A stretch of DNA of 52,483 nt from contig NZ_NUQE01000037.1 of assembly GCF_002582035.1 (NCBI RefSeq), positions 1 to 52,483 on the forward strand. Direction: 5' to 3'. The stretch comes from Bacillus pseudomycoides (GTDB lineage: Bacteria > Bacillota > Bacilli > Bacillales > Bacillaceae_G). Under the pieces are notes generated by a model. That model did not search any database. It saw nothing but the letters and a program-made list of their open reading frames with translations, and was not told where the DNA came from. Both the position numbers and the translations under genes were made by a program. Positions 1-8,470 of the stretch are shown here, in pieces (the stretch's first letter is position 1; every line of letters starts with the position of its first letter).

Positions 1-743
1 ATCCCACTCCATCCATACGGCGATACCTTAATATAGTAAGTTCCTTTTCGAACATCTTTATTTATTACAATATTATTTCCACTAGAACTATAATAGTCAC
101 CGCCCAATTGCTTTCCATTTATATCATATAAATACATGGAATAACCGCCTGTTGTTTCATCTAGGGTGATATATACCTCCCCATCCTTACTCGTTGTAAA
201 TTGATACACATCCCTATCAATGTTGGATTCACTGTTTGATTTGTAAAATTGTCCAGAACTGATAGACATACCCGTTTCAACTGTATCATTTGGTTCAAAG
301 GTGGAAAAGTTCCTTTTAATTGTCGAAGCATAGGTCGCCTTCACTCGATAAGTGGCGCTTGTAATTCCACTCCATCCATACGGTGATATCTTAATATAGT
401 AAGTTCCTTTTCGAACATTTTTATTTATTACAATATTATTTCCCCTAGAACTATAATAGTCACCGCCTAGATTATTTCCATCTTCATCATAGAGATACAT
501 AGAAAAGCCACCTGTGGTTTGATCTAGCGTAATATAAACTTCCCCATCTTTATCAGTAGAAAAGCTATAGGTATTTGTAGTAGCACTAGATGAAATTTTC
601 GCTTGAATCGGAATACCTGAAGATATATTATTAATCGATTTGTTCAAACTGGTACTGGCACTGGCACCCTGCGCATAAGTTAAACTACTAAAAAATATTA
701 CAAACATAATAACAAAAAACTTTAAATTTAAACTGCGCTTCAT
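1..743 (-). CDS. Secreted protein with tandem PPC-like domains (partial, runs off window)
   Basis: The 5' part of a gene whose remainder lies beyond the left edge; 247 complete codons are visible. It starts at the ATG at 743 after a strong GGAGGGGG ribosome binding site. Residues 1–30 form a signal peptide: a basic start (MKRSLNLK), a hydrophobic core, then AQGASAS. Two copies of a roughly 121-residue unit follow, each with GEVYITLD, a GG[FY]SMYLYD segment, LGGDYYSS and a KGTYYIK..PYGWSGI strand. This pattern fits bacterial pre-peptidase C-terminal (PPC) beta-sandwich domains, which usually sit in secreted proteases and other exported proteins. No catalytic domain is visible, so the full function cannot be told. 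The two copies are almost identical at DNA level (about 4–105 against 367–468), pointing to recent duplication. Confidence 0.75.
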   Translation of the reverse strand, partial: MKRSLNLKFFVIMFVIFFSSLTYAQGASASTSLNKSINNISSGIPIQAKISSSATTNTYSFSTDKDGEVYITLDQTTGGFSMYLYDEDGNNLGGDYYSSRGNNIVINKNVRKGTYYIKISPYGWSGITSATYRVKATYASTIKRNFSTFEPNDTVETGMSISSGQFYKSNSESNIDRDVYQFTTSKDGEVYITLDETTGGYSMYLYDINGKQLGGDYYSSSGNNIVINKDVRKGTYYIKVSPYGWSG

Positions 744-1286
744 TAGAAATATCCCCCTCCATTTCGCAGAAACGATTACTTTACCTGGTTCAGGAATAGT
801 ATGTTTCTGCATACTTATATATAATGTGAATTTCTACCCTAGTTTTATAGCAACATCCTAATTAAATTTTTCTGCTATACGCTTTAACATTCTCCCTTTT
901 AACCCTCTGTAACACATAATTCCCTCTTCATATTTAAACAGCTTCTTGTCTAATTCTTTCACACTCAAAATTTATTTAATATATTATAAACTTAATAGAA
1001 AAATAGATAAATATACATCTTTCGATTTATTGTAGAATTGTACAAAAATAGAAAACAAAAAGATTAAATATTCCAAATTTTAAAGATATTAAACAGACTA
1101 TACACTTTCAACTAAAAGTAATTTCGTCAATTTGGTAATAATCAACTAATATATTTCTCTAAACATCAAAATGATAACTATTACAGGAGATGACAAGGTA
1201 TCTTTCCCTATTTTGAAAATCCATTTAGCAGCTGGAATCAATATCCAAAATAGCCTGAATTGTCTGTTCCGATTCAAAGTTGTAGT
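744..1286. other. AT-rich intergenic stretch, no gene seen
   Basis: Very AT-rich DNA upstream of the PPC-domain gene. I see no open frame with a ribosome binding site. A short inverted repeat (TATG, six bases, CATA) at about 811–824 lies in the upstream region of the secreted protein gene. About 1170–1286 is probably the downstream part of the decayed frame described next, since fragments such as LDI and AAKWIFKIG can be read on the minus strand in shifted frames. Confidence 0.5.
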
Positions 1287-1463
1287 TTAATCGCCATATA
1301 TATCATATGCACCTAGTTTTGATACTCCTTGTGTAAATTTCGTAGCTACCACATGGACAGCACTAAATGAGATAAAAGGCACGATATAAATGCAACTCCG
1401 CTACCGAAAAATTTAAAACAATACTTTTTTAACCTATCTTTAACTCACACTTATGTATTCCAT
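1287..1463 (-). pseudogene. Frameshifted remnant of a small secreted-peptide gene
   Basis: On the minus strand a strong GAAGGAGGGG site precedes an ATG at 1463, but this frame stops after seven codons. In the next frame a signal-peptide-like stretch follows (KKYCFKFFGSGVAFI), and in a third frame the reading continues as AVHVVATKFTQGVSKLGAY up to a stop at 1287. Joined across one or two frameshifts, these read as a short exported peptide or protein. I do not recognise the family. The presence of a start site, a leader and a protein-like continuation in shifted frames suggests a decayed gene, but this is inference from composition and not from a homology match. Confidence 0.28.
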
Positions 1464-1936
1464 GATCCCCTCCTTCTAATACAATCTATCGAATGAATGT
1501 AACCTTTATCCATTTATGTATTATACTACATAAATTTATCATACTTATATATATTTTATGAATTTATTTTTATAGATATTTTATAAAATCACCTTCATGT
1601 TAGACTCCCATCTCATAGACATTACACAAGAAGAAATATTAAAATTTCTTTCCTTAATAAACCCTTGCCTTTAAGACATTTGAACAAATATATGTAGAAA
1701 GAAGCCGGTTTTTAAACGGTTTTCTCTATGTATTTACAATATTTTATTTACCTTTCTACTTTCTTCACGGTTTGGCACTTCCTTCACTCCTCTTGTTGTC
1801 GATTCAACATTTCACCATCCGCTTAGTTAATAGGTACTTGCATATTTCCCGAAATATTCTATTTTATTACACATAAAATAAATACTATAATAAATAAAAT
1901 CGAGTAGAAGTCTACATAGAAAAAAGCAATGATAAG
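1464..1936. other. AT-rich intergenic stretch with one imperfect hairpin
   Basis: No convincing gene. An imperfect inverted repeat at about 1691–1731 (TATGTAGAAAGAAGCCGG against a near-complement ending TATGTA) could be a terminator or a mobile-element end. The rest looks like decayed DNA leading into the recombinase scar at 1937. Confidence 0.4.
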
Positions 1937-2164
1937 TTGGCTCTCAGTAAAATAAAAAAACAGCTTAGTGGTTTCATGAATTTTAACGAGTTAACGCCTG
2001 AGATGCCTCATCGATTAATAAACAAAATCGAAATAAAAGCAGATGGTACAATAAAAATCTTTTATAGATTTTTATTACCATCTGCCTTATTTTATCCTCG
2101 AATCATCAACGCACAACATTCTACATGTCCAGAGTGTATACGACAATACATGGTGTGTGTGTGA
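1937..2164 (+). pseudogene. C-terminal scar of a large serine recombinase
   Basis: The 75-codon frame opens at a TTG with no good ribosome binding site. Residues about 18–45 contain ELTPEMPHRLINKIEI followed by KADGTIKIFYRF, which resembles the extreme C-terminus of large serine recombinases (resolvase family, DUF4368-type tail). The catalytic N-terminal domain and the zinc-ribbon and coiled-coil regions are absent, and after IFYRF the frame runs through a terminator hairpin into unrelated residues. This is most simply what remains after an integrated element lost most of its recombinase gene. It is unlikely to make a functional protein. Confidence 0.5.
2039..2085 (+). terminator. Terminator-like hairpin after recombinase scar
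   Basis: A long inverted repeat: GCAGATGGTA and ATAAAAATC on the left pair with GATTTTTAT and TACCATCTGC on the right, with a two-base bulge on the left arm and a short loop. A T-containing tract follows. It probably terminated the original recombinase gene. Confidence 0.6.
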
Positions 2165-2238
2165 GTTCAGTTATAAGAGAAAAAGCAATTATAAACTAAA
2201 ACTGCAGTGCAATAGTAACCGCTCTAACGATGTCACTG

Positions 2239-2946
2239 CTAAACAGTCATTTTCCAGCTTGATAATGCTAACCAGTTTTCCATTTCCTTATAATCAGGCA
2301 TTATTTTCCCGACAAGACGCCAAAAGGATCGATCATGATTTAGATGGACCATATGGCACATTTCATGAACGACTACATAGTCGATCACCTGCTGAGGTGC
2401 CATTGCTAGCTTCCAATTAAACGTTAACTGTAGATTTGAATCACAAGTGCCCCACGTACGATTACTATCTGTAATACGAATGGACCGTGGTTTTGTTTTA
2501 AAGTTACTTTGATACGATTTAATACTCTTCTCTACTAATGCCTTACACTGCTTATAGTAAAATCGTTTTAAAGCTTGTTGTATTTTCTCATTCTTAAGCT
2601 CTTTCACATAAATATATAGCTTATCTCCCTCAAACACTGCATTATCTTGCTCAATACTTGCATCTTGAGAAATCTGTATCGGATATGTGTTCCCTAAATA
2701 TAGAAAGCCCTCTCCTTGATCATAATCCTTTTCCTGTGGTCCAAGCACTCGCTCCTGCATTTCCTTACGTGTTTTCTGAATCCAATCCCATTTCTCCTCT
2801 AACAATTGGACTAAGTATTCAACAGGCGTTCCTTTCGGAGCTTGTACTTCAACATTTCCGTACGAATCTACATAAATACGTACAGATTTTTTCTTCTTAT
2901 AATTTATATGAAAATTAATTGTCTCACCTAAATATGTATGTATCAT
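2239..2946 (-). CDS. YgjP/DUF45-type zinc metallopeptidase (M48-like)
   Basis: A 235-residue soluble protein. The C-terminal half carries the zinc motif HEMCH (H194, E195, H198) followed by HLNHDRSFW, typical of the YgjP/DUF45 'SprT-like' family annotated as M48 family metallopeptidases. The preceding DSNRTWGTCDSNLQLTFNW segment is a family hallmark, and the N-terminal 100 residues form the usual beta-rich part (VRIYVDSYGNVEVQAPKGTP). There is no signal peptide or membrane segment, so it should be cytoplasmic. It is a single gene, divergent from nothing nearby. The Escherichia coli relative YgjP has been linked to UTP hydrolysis, so peptidase activity is only inferred from the motif. Length is normal for the family. 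Confidence 0.85.
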   Translation of the reverse strand: MIHTYLGETINFHINYKKKKSVRIYVDSYGNVEVQAPKGTPVEYLVQLLEEKWDWIQKTRKEMQERVLGPQEKDYDQGEGFLYLGNTYPIQISQDASIEQDNAVFEGDKLYIYVKELKNEKIQQALKRFYYKQCKALVEKSIKSYQSNFKTKPRSIRITDSNRTWGTCDSNLQLTFNWKLAMAPQQVIDYVVVHEMCHMVHLNHDRSFWRLVGKIMPDYKEMENWLALSSWKMTV

Positions 2947-2986
2947 TTCATCACCTAAAGTATTCGTTCATGTTATTTTTACAAAT

Positions 2987-3021
2987 AAAAAAGAGTAGGC
3001 TACAAACGTCCTACTCTATCT
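2987..3021 (-). terminator. Rho-independent terminator of the DUF1456 gene
   Basis: AGAGTAGG and CCTACTCT form a stem with a ten-base loop. On the minus strand it is followed by a run of T, and it lies about 45 bases after the stop of the DUF1456 gene. Confidence 0.75.
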
Positions 3022-3067
3022 ATTATATCATTTACTGTTTCAACATAAATGTTACAACGCTTATTCC

Positions 3068-3598
3068 TTATCCTCTATACTTTACAGCTAATCCCTTTAC
3101 GAAATTCCTTGCGTATCTATCGCCGCACTCTTTGTAATTCTTATGACCTTTCTTTCTTAATAGAGCGCCTAACTCTCCTTTTGTCACCTTAACTCCTACG
3201 CTGTCTAGTATATCCAGCACATCTTCACTCGTTAATGAAAGTGCTATTTTCATTTTCTTTAGAAGAAGGTTATTGGCACTCTCATTACTCTGTAAAGGCA
3301 TCGCTTGTCCAGCTGGTTGCCCTGGTTTCGGATCTTGCTTTCCTCTTTTTAAAGTAATAAATCCATTTAAAAATGACTCTAACATCATCATATCGCATGT
3401 TAATACGTAATCATCTTCGACTACATCAGCATTTTCAGCTTCATGCTGGGGACTTTTCTTTACTTTTGTAAGCATATCAACTACTTCTTCTTTCGTTACT
3501 TCAATGCCACCAAGTTTAAATATCTCTACCATATCTATATCTTTTATATCCATAGCATATCTTACTCTTTTTAATATATCGTTGTTGCTCATTGCCAT
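3068..3598 (-). CDS. DUF1456 family protein (YehS-like)
   Basis: A 176-residue cytoplasmic protein made of two related helical units: residues 4–45 (NNDILKRVRYAMDIKD...) and about 110–172 (NLLLKKMKIALSLTSEDVLD...), each with a 'V.VTK.E' stretch. This internal duplication is the signature of DUF1456, represented by E. coli YehS. No biochemical function is established for the family. The start at 3598 is supported by AGGAGG seven bases upstream; a second in-frame ATG two codons later is possible. The linker (about residues 50–105) is acidic and then rich in K, P, G and Q. It appears monocistronic with its own terminator. Confidence 0.85.
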   Translation of the reverse strand: MAMSNNDILKRVRYAMDIKDIDMVEIFKLGGIEVTKEEVVDMLTKVKKSPQHEAENADVVEDDYVLTCDMMMLESFLNGFITLKRGKQDPKPGQPAGQAMPLQSNESANNLLLKKMKIALSLTSEDVLDILDSVGVKVTKGELGALLRKKGHKNYKECGDRYARNFVKGLAVKYRG

Positions 3599-3833
3599 TG
3601 TTAGTCCTCCTGAAATGTTGATTATTTATACGGCTGTTAAAGTCTATCCTCTAACATGCTTTAAACTATCATGTTTAATATAACCTTTTAGTTAATGTCC
3701 GCTAAATTAATACTTTAACATTTTAAAGATAGGTTTTATAGTCTTACCCGAACTTTTCTCCATCATTGTATCTATAGATCTCTTACGTGTTTGTTGTATG
3801 CCTATAAAAAGATTTCCCTCGTAACATTAACTA
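3599..3833. other. Intergenic region, no gene seen
   Basis: Upstream region of the DUF1456 gene. Apart from that gene's ribosome binding site just before 3598, I see no open frame, RNA gene or strong hairpin. Confidence 0.5.
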
Positions 3834-3878
3834 AAAGAAAAAACAGTGCTTTGATTTCTCAAATACACTGTTCTTTTT
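3834..3878 (-). terminator. Terminator-like hairpin downstream of RlmCD remnant and dus gene
   Basis: ACAGTG at 3843–3848 pairs with CACTGT at 3866–3871, flanked by A-rich and T-rich tracts that extend the stem. On the minus strand it ends in a T run. It sits right after the remnant stop codon at 3890 and could also stop transcripts from the dihydrouridine synthase gene. Confidence 0.6.
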
Positions 3879-3889
3879 CAGCTCTACGC

Positions 3890-3925
3890 TTATTTTAAAC
3901 TCAACCAAATCACACACTCCACATG
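3890..3925 (-). pseudogene. 3' remnant of an RlmCD-like rRNA methyltransferase gene
   Basis: The last eleven codons plus stop on the minus strand read HVECVIWLSLK, against [11 protein letters not shown] at the end of the intact rlmCD gene ending at 5318. Twenty-seven of 36 bases agree and the stop codons align. Bacillus genomes often carry two paralogues of this methyltransferase, so this looks like the 3' tip of a lost second copy. The DNA just upstream retains only weak similarity. No functional product is expected. Confidence 0.5.
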
Positions 3926-4091
3926 TACAAAGTATATGTGGAGTATGTGGGTTTATTACATTCTTAAGAACTTCTTCTTTCAAAAAACAGACCTTACAAA
4001 AACAAAAATTGCCGTCTGCAAAGGAACTCGAAACTGAACAAAATAAATACACATAAGTTGATGTAATTCATTTCCCTCTAACTTTTGAGAG

Positions 4092-5081
4092 TTACATCAT
4101 TTCACTGTCCCCTGCCTCATCAACACTCTTTTCAAATTTATCAAGTAATGCACGCACTTCATCTGTTGATTTCGTGTTCATCAATTGATTTCTTAATTCA
4201 GCAGCTCCATGGAATCCTTTTACATAAATTTTGAAAAAGCGATGAAGCCCTGTGATTGAACGTGGCAGTACTTCCGCATATTGATCTTGAAGATCAAGCT
4301 GCAGTCTTAAAAGATCAAGGTGTTCTTTACTGCTATGCTCTTTTGGCTCTTTTTCAAAAGCAAAAGGATTTTTAAAAATACCTCGCCCGATCATAACGCC
4401 ATCAATACCATATTTTTCAGCAAGCTGCAGCCCGATTTGACGGTCAGGAATGTCTCCATTGATTGTTAGTAGCGTATTTGGTGCAATACGGTCACGTAAT
4501 TTTTTGATTTCCGGAATTAGCTCCCAATGCGCATCCACTTGGCTCATTTCTTCTCTTGTACGTAAATGAATAGAAAGGTTCGCAATATCCTGTTTTAAAA
4601 TATGCGTTAACCACTCCTCCCACTCATTTAACTCCTTAAAGCCAAGTCGTGTTTTCACGCTGACAGGCAGTCCGCCCGCTTTTGCTGCTTGAATAAGTTC
4701 TGCCGCAACGTCGGGACGCAGAATAAGGCCACTACCTTTCCCTCTCGATGCCACATTCGGTACAGGGCAGCCCATATTAATATCGATGCCTTTAAATCCT
4801 AGCTCTGCCATGCCAATACTCATTTGACGGAAATATTCGGGATTATCCCCCCAAATATGTGCCACCATTGGCTGTTCATCTTCTGTAAAAATCAAACGAC
4901 CACGCACACTTTTCATACCCTCTGGATGACAATAGCTATCCGAGTTTGTAAACTCTGTGAAAAATACATCCGGTCGACCGGCTTCACTTACTACGTGACG
5001 AAAAACAACATCTGTCACATCTTCCATTGGTGCAAGTACAAAAAATGGTCGTGGTAAATCACGCCAAAAATTATCTATCAT
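4092..5081 (-). CDS. tRNA-dihydrouridine synthase (Dus family)
   Basis: A flavoprotein that reduces uridines in tRNA D-loops with NADPH and FMN. The 329-residue reading from the ATG at 5081 ([20 protein letters not shown]) is preferred over an upstream in-frame ATG at 5171, because the extra N-terminus has no ribosome binding site and is unlike the family, while GAGAGG lies 12 bases before 5081. The TIM-barrel FMN-binding start APMEDVTD (residues 17–24) and the catalytic cysteine in [10 protein letters not shown] (C105) are both present, as are the phosphate-binding GVMIGRG and INGDI segments. It belongs to the YfjN-type Dus subgroup of Bacillus. It lies downstream of rlmCD in the same direction, 236 bases from it, so both RNA-modification genes cluster here. 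Confidence 0.88.
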   Translation of the reverse strand: MIDNFWRDLPRPFFVLAPMEDVTDVVFRHVVSEAGRPDVFFTEFTNSDSYCHPEGMKSVRGRLIFTEDEQPMVAHIWGDNPEYFRQMSIGMAELGFKGIDINMGCPVPNVASRGKGSGLILRPDVAAELIQAAKAGGLPVSVKTRLGFKELNEWEEWLTHILKQDIANLSIHLRTREEMSQVDAHWELIPEIKKLRDRIAPNTLLTINGDIPDRQIGLQLAEKYGIDGVMIGRGIFKNPFAFEKEPKEHSSKEHLDLLRLQLDLQDQYAEVLPRSITGLHRFFKIYVKGFHGAAELRNQLMNTKSTDEVRALLDKFEKSVDEAGDSEMM

Positions 5082-5273
5082 TTCAAACTCAAATCCTCTC
5101 ACTATGAATACAACTTCAAACTCTCGATCAAAAAATATAAAGCCAAATGTTACACTTATATCATGCTTCATAACTTATTATCAAACACAAGTACATTTGT
5201 ACACTTATAATTTGTGAAAATCGGCAATATTTATTTTAACTAAAATCGGTCCTGAATGGTATTTTTATAAACA

Positions 5274-5315
5274 AAAAAGCAGATGGTATAGATTTTTCTA
5301 TATCAACTGCTTTTC
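5274..5315 (-). terminator. Terminator of rlmCD
   Basis: An imperfect stem (GCAG...TATAG with CTATA...CTGC) begins just past the rlmCD stop and ends in a T run on the minus strand. Confidence 0.65.
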
Positions 5316-5317
5316 TA

Positions 5318-6694
5318 TTATACCAACTCCAACCAGGCCACACACTCCACATGCGTAGTATGCGGGAACATATCCACAGGCTGAACTTCCTGCGTTTTAT
5401 ATCCACCTTCTTCAAGAACCTTCAAATCACGAGCAAGTGTAGCCGGGTTACATGATACATACACAACGCGCTTTGGCTTCATGTCGATGATTGTGTTTAG
5501 TAGTGCTTCATCACAGCCTTTACGCGGTGGATCGACTACGATTGTGTCGGCGATGATGCCTTGTTTGTACCAGTTTGGAATGACTACTTCTGCTTCGCCT
5601 ACGCCAAATTCAACGTTTGTCATGTTGTTTAGTTTTGCGTTTCGGTTTGCGTCTTCGATTGCTTCTGGTACGATTTCAACGCCGTATACTTTTTTCGCTT
5701 TTTGCGCTAGGAATAAGGAAATTGTTCCGATGCCGCAATACGCGTCGATAACTGTTTCGTTTCCATCTAATTTTGCGTACTCAAGCGCTTTGTCATACAG
5801 TACTTTCGTTTGCGTTGGGTTTACTTGATAGAATGAACGTGCTGAAATGGCAAATTTTATATCGCCGATGAAATCATAAATATATTCTGATCCGTATAGG
5901 ACTGTCGTTGTGTCGCCAAAAATTACGTTCGTACGTTTGTTGTTTACGTTTTGAACGATAGATTTTACATTTGGAAACTTCTCTGTAATTTCTTCGATAA
6001 TTGCATTTTTGTTCGGAAGTTCTGCAGTACGTGTAATAAACACAAGCATGATTTCGCCTGTTACTTGTCCATAGCGAGCCATGACGTGACGAAGTGTTCC
6101 TTTATGACGTTCTTCATTGTACGCCGTAATGCCGTGCTTCTGACAAATGCGTTTTACTTCTTGAATTAATGTATCGTTTTCTTCTGCTTGAATTAAGCAT
6201 GTTTCCATATTAATGATGTCATGCGTTCCTTGGCGGTAGAAACCAGCGACAAGTCCGCCTTCACGTTCTCCAATTGGCACTTGCGCTTTGTTTCGATATA
6301 CCCATGGATTTTCCATGCCAAGGACAGGGTGAACAGGTACATCATGCAGTCCACCGATGCGCTGCATAACGTCACGCACTTGTTTTTCTTTTGCTTGCAG
6401 CTGTCCTTCATATGTTAAGTGCTGAAGCTGACAACCGCCGCACTGGTTATATACTGGACATTCTGCCTCTTTGCGGTATGGGCTCTCTTTATGAAGCTTC
6501 ATTAAACGACCAAAAGCAAAGTTCTTTTTCACTTTAATAATTTTAATTTGTGCTTCTTCACCTGGTAATCCGTTTTTTACGAAAATAGGATAACCATCTA
6601 CTTTCGCAACCCCGGCACCATCATGTGTTAAATCTTCAAACACTACATCTATAAACTCGTTTTTTTCAACTGGTGGTGTCATTTTATTACTCAT
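5318..6694 (-). CDS. rlmCD: 23S rRNA (uracil-5-)-methyltransferase RlmCD
   Basis: Methylates two uridines of 23S rRNA (U747 and U1939 in the B. subtilis enzyme) using SAM. The chosen start is the ATG at 6694 (458 residues, [11 protein letters not shown]), which has GAGAGG seven bases upstream; the longer frame to 6718 has no better site. Residues about 10–68 form a TRAM RNA-binding domain. C79, C85 and C88 ([10 protein letters not shown]) with a later cysteine near 167 match the family's iron-sulfur cluster ligands. The SAM-binding segment reads [16 protein letters not shown], and the catalytic cysteine is C415 in [13 protein letters not shown]. The C-terminus [16 protein letters not shown] is the usual tail. 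It is followed by a terminator. Confidence 0.93.
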   Translation of the reverse strand: MSNKMTPPVEKNEFIDVVFEDLTHDGAGVAKVDGYPIFVKNGLPGEEAQIKIIKVKKNFAFGRLMKLHKESPYRKEAECPVYNQCGGCQLQHLTYEGQLQAKEKQVRDVMQRIGGLHDVPVHPVLGMENPWVYRNKAQVPIGEREGGLVAGFYRQGTHDIINMETCLIQAEENDTLIQEVKRICQKHGITAYNEERHKGTLRHVMARYGQVTGEIMLVFITRTAELPNKNAIIEEITEKFPNVKSIVQNVNNKRTNVIFGDTTTVLYGSEYIYDFIGDIKFAISARSFYQVNPTQTKVLYDKALEYAKLDGNETVIDAYCGIGTISLFLAQKAKKVYGVEIVPEAIEDANRNAKLNNMTNVEFGVGEAEVVIPNWYKQGIIADTIVVDPPRKGCDEALLNTIIDMKPKRVVYVSCNPATLARDLKVLEEGGYKTQEVQPVDMFPHTTHVECVAWLELV

Positions 6695-6831
6695 TTTCCG
6701 ACCTCTCTTTTTCATCACACTGCGTTACATTTTACCATACTCCAATACTCTTTATCCATTGGAAGAAAAAAAGCTATTGACGAATTTTGTCGATTAATGT
6801 TACGCTACTACTAATTCAATACGGATGGTGT

Positions 6832-6905
6832 TACCTCATATATACTTGATGATATGGATCGAGAGTCTCTACCCGGCAACCGAAAATTGTTGGACTATGG
6901 GGAAA
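6832..6905 (+). promoter_or_regulatory. Purine (guanine-class) riboswitch aptamer upstream of nupG
   Basis: A classic purine aptamer can be folded: P1 pairs TTACCTCA with TGGGGAAA; P2 pairs CTTGAT with ATCGAG around GATATGG; P3 pairs CCGGCAA with TTGTTGG. The conserved loops GATATGG and GTCTCTACC are present. The specificity base in GGACTATGG is C, which in this riboswitch class binds guanine or hypoxanthine rather than adenine. Ligand binding would favour the terminator at 6938–6997 and switch off the transporter gene. Confidence 0.92.
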
Positions 6906-6937
6906 ACTAATGGATATTAGCTTTTTTGTGTATATAA

Positions 6938-6997
6938 AGACTCATATTGATTAGCTTTCTCGCATAGAAGAAAGTGGATCTGTATGGGTCTTTTTTT
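6938..6997 (+). terminator. Riboswitch-controlled terminator before nupG
   Basis: AGACTCATAT pairs (with G-U pairs) with GTATGGGTCT, and an inner stem forms from GCTTTCT and AGAAAGT; eight T follow. It lies between the guanine aptamer and the transporter start, as expected for an expression platform. Confidence 0.85.
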
Positions 6998-7093
6998 ATT
7001 TTCATTTTAAAGGTCAGACATCATACGTGTAACTTGAAACATTCGAGGTTAACCCTTCTATTTACTTAACAGCATCTGAAAGGAGCAAATTTT

Positions 7094-8290
7094 GTGCAAT
7101 ATGTGATGAGTATCATTGGCATTCTTGCCGTATTAGGAATTTGTTTTGCTTTTTCCACCAACAGAGCAAAAGTTAATTTCCGCGCTATTATTATTATGCT
7201 TGCTTTCCAAATTTTAATTGGTTGGTTTGTATTTGGGACAAAAATTGGTCAGCAAATTATTGTTTGGATTGGTAAAGTCTTTAATAAATTGATTCAACTT
7301 GGTACTACAGGTGTAGACTTTTTATTTAACGGAATTCATAAAGATTTTGTCTTTTTCTTCAATGTATTATTAATTATCATCTTTTTCTCCGCACTACTTT
7401 CTGTTTTTAGTTATCTTGGCGTTTTACCTTTCATCGTGCGCGTTGCTGGCGGTGCGATTTCGAAAATTACAGGCCTGCCGCGTGTGGAATCGTTCCACGC
7501 TGTGAACTCCGTCTTCTTTGGATCAAGTGAAGCGTTACTTGTTATTAAAAATGACCTGCAGCATTTTAATGCAAATCGTATGTTTATCATTTGCTGCTCG
7601 GCAATGAGCTCTGTATCTGCTTCTGTCACAGCATCTTATGTGATGATGTTAGATACAAAATACGTATTAGTGGCCCTGCCGCTGAACTTGTTCTCTAGTC
7701 TCATTGTTTGTTCACTATTAACACCAGTTGATACGGCGCAAGAAGATGTAAAACTGCAGAAGTTCGATAAAAATCTTTTTGGCAGCAGCTTAATCGATGC
7801 GTTGATTAACGGTGCATTAGACGGTTTAAAGGTAGCCGGAATTGTTGCGGCATTAATGATTGCTTTTATTGGTGTGATGGAAGTTGTAAACTTCGTGATT
7901 TCTTACGCATCAGGCGCACTTGGTCATCAAGTTACACTACAACAAATTTTCGGTTATATTCTTTCACCGTTTGCATTCTTAATGGGAATTCCAGCACACG
8001 ATGTTATTGCTGCCGGCGGTATTATGGGGACAAAAATTGCATTAAACGAATTCGTTGCGATTCTAGATTTAAAGAACATCATGAATACATTATCCCCGCG
8101 CACAGTTGGGATTGTTACAGTATTCTTAATTAGCTTTGCAAGTATTAGTCAAATCGGCGCAATTGTCGGTACAATTCGTGCCCTATCTGAAAAACAAGGA
8201 CGCATTGTATCACGCTTTGGATGGAAACTTCTTTGTGCTTCGACGATGGCTTCTATTTTATCTGCAACAATTGCAGGACTATTTATCTAA
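7094..8290 (+). CDS. nupG: Concentrative nucleoside transporter, purine nucleoside type
   Basis: A 398-residue polytopic membrane protein of the CNT family (NupC/NupG), which imports nucleosides with protons or sodium. The start is a GTG at 7094 with AAAGGAG nine bases upstream. The N-terminus (MQYVMSIIGILAVLGICFAF) is the first membrane helix. The conserved CNT core appears at FFGSSEALLVIKNDL (about residues 143–157), MSSVSASVTASYVMM (about 178–192) and a later GIPAHDVIAAGGIMGTKIALNEFVA stretch, read here as two blocks. The guanine riboswitch just upstream argues for purine nucleoside uptake (guanosine or inosine), as for B. subtilis nupG; CNT sequence alone would not settle the substrate. 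It is monocistronic with its own terminator. Confidence 0.9.
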   Translation: MQYVMSIIGILAVLGICFAFSTNRAKVNFRAIIIMLAFQILIGWFVFGTKIGQQIIVWIGKVFNKLIQLGTTGVDFLFNGIHKDFVFFFNVLLIIIFFSALLSVFSYLGVLPFIVRVAGGAISKITGLPRVESFHAVNSVFFGSSEALLVIKNDLQHFNANRMFIICCSAMSSVSASVTASYVMMLDTKYVLVALPLNLFSSLIVCSLLTPVDTAQEDVKLQKFDKNLFGSSLIDALINGALDGLKVAGIVAALMIAFIGVMEVVNFVISYASGALGHQVTLQQIFGYILSPFAFLMGIPAHDVIAAGGIMGTKIALNEFVAILDLKNIMNTLSPRTVGIVTVFLISFASISQIGAIVGTIRALSEKQGRIVSRFGWKLLCASTMASILSATIAGLFI

Positions 8291-8297
8291 CCATTCA

Positions 8298-8333
8298 AGC
8301 AGCTTCCTATTTAAAATAGGAAGCTGCTTTTTC
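8298..8333 (+). terminator. Terminator of nupG
   Basis: AGCAGCTTCCTAT pairs perfectly with ATAGGAAGCTGCT around a short loop, then a T run. Confidence 0.9.
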
Positions 8334-8470
8334 TTCACAAAAATTTTACATATTCCTCATAAGCTAGGAAAATACAGTATTTTTGTCGTAATTAACCAAA
8401 AATGATATTTTCCTCTATATTTGAGAGTGATATGATGAACAAGGGTATAATACACAATAGAAGGATGGAT

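Noticed and set aside
811-824. TATG...CATA inverted repeat resembling a PlcR box upstream of the secreted protein gene
   Set aside because: The PlcR consensus needs eight bases between TATG and CATA, with A and T at fixed places; here there are only six, so it does not fit.
2157-2918. Plus-strand frames opposite the metallopeptidase gene
   Set aside because: They are antisense to a clear gene, have no sites and no protein-like composition.
3831-4052. 73-residue minus-strand frame with cysteine-rich stretch
   Set aside because: No ribosome binding site, and the cysteine-rich part results from reading the RlmCD remnant and a hairpin in the wrong frame.
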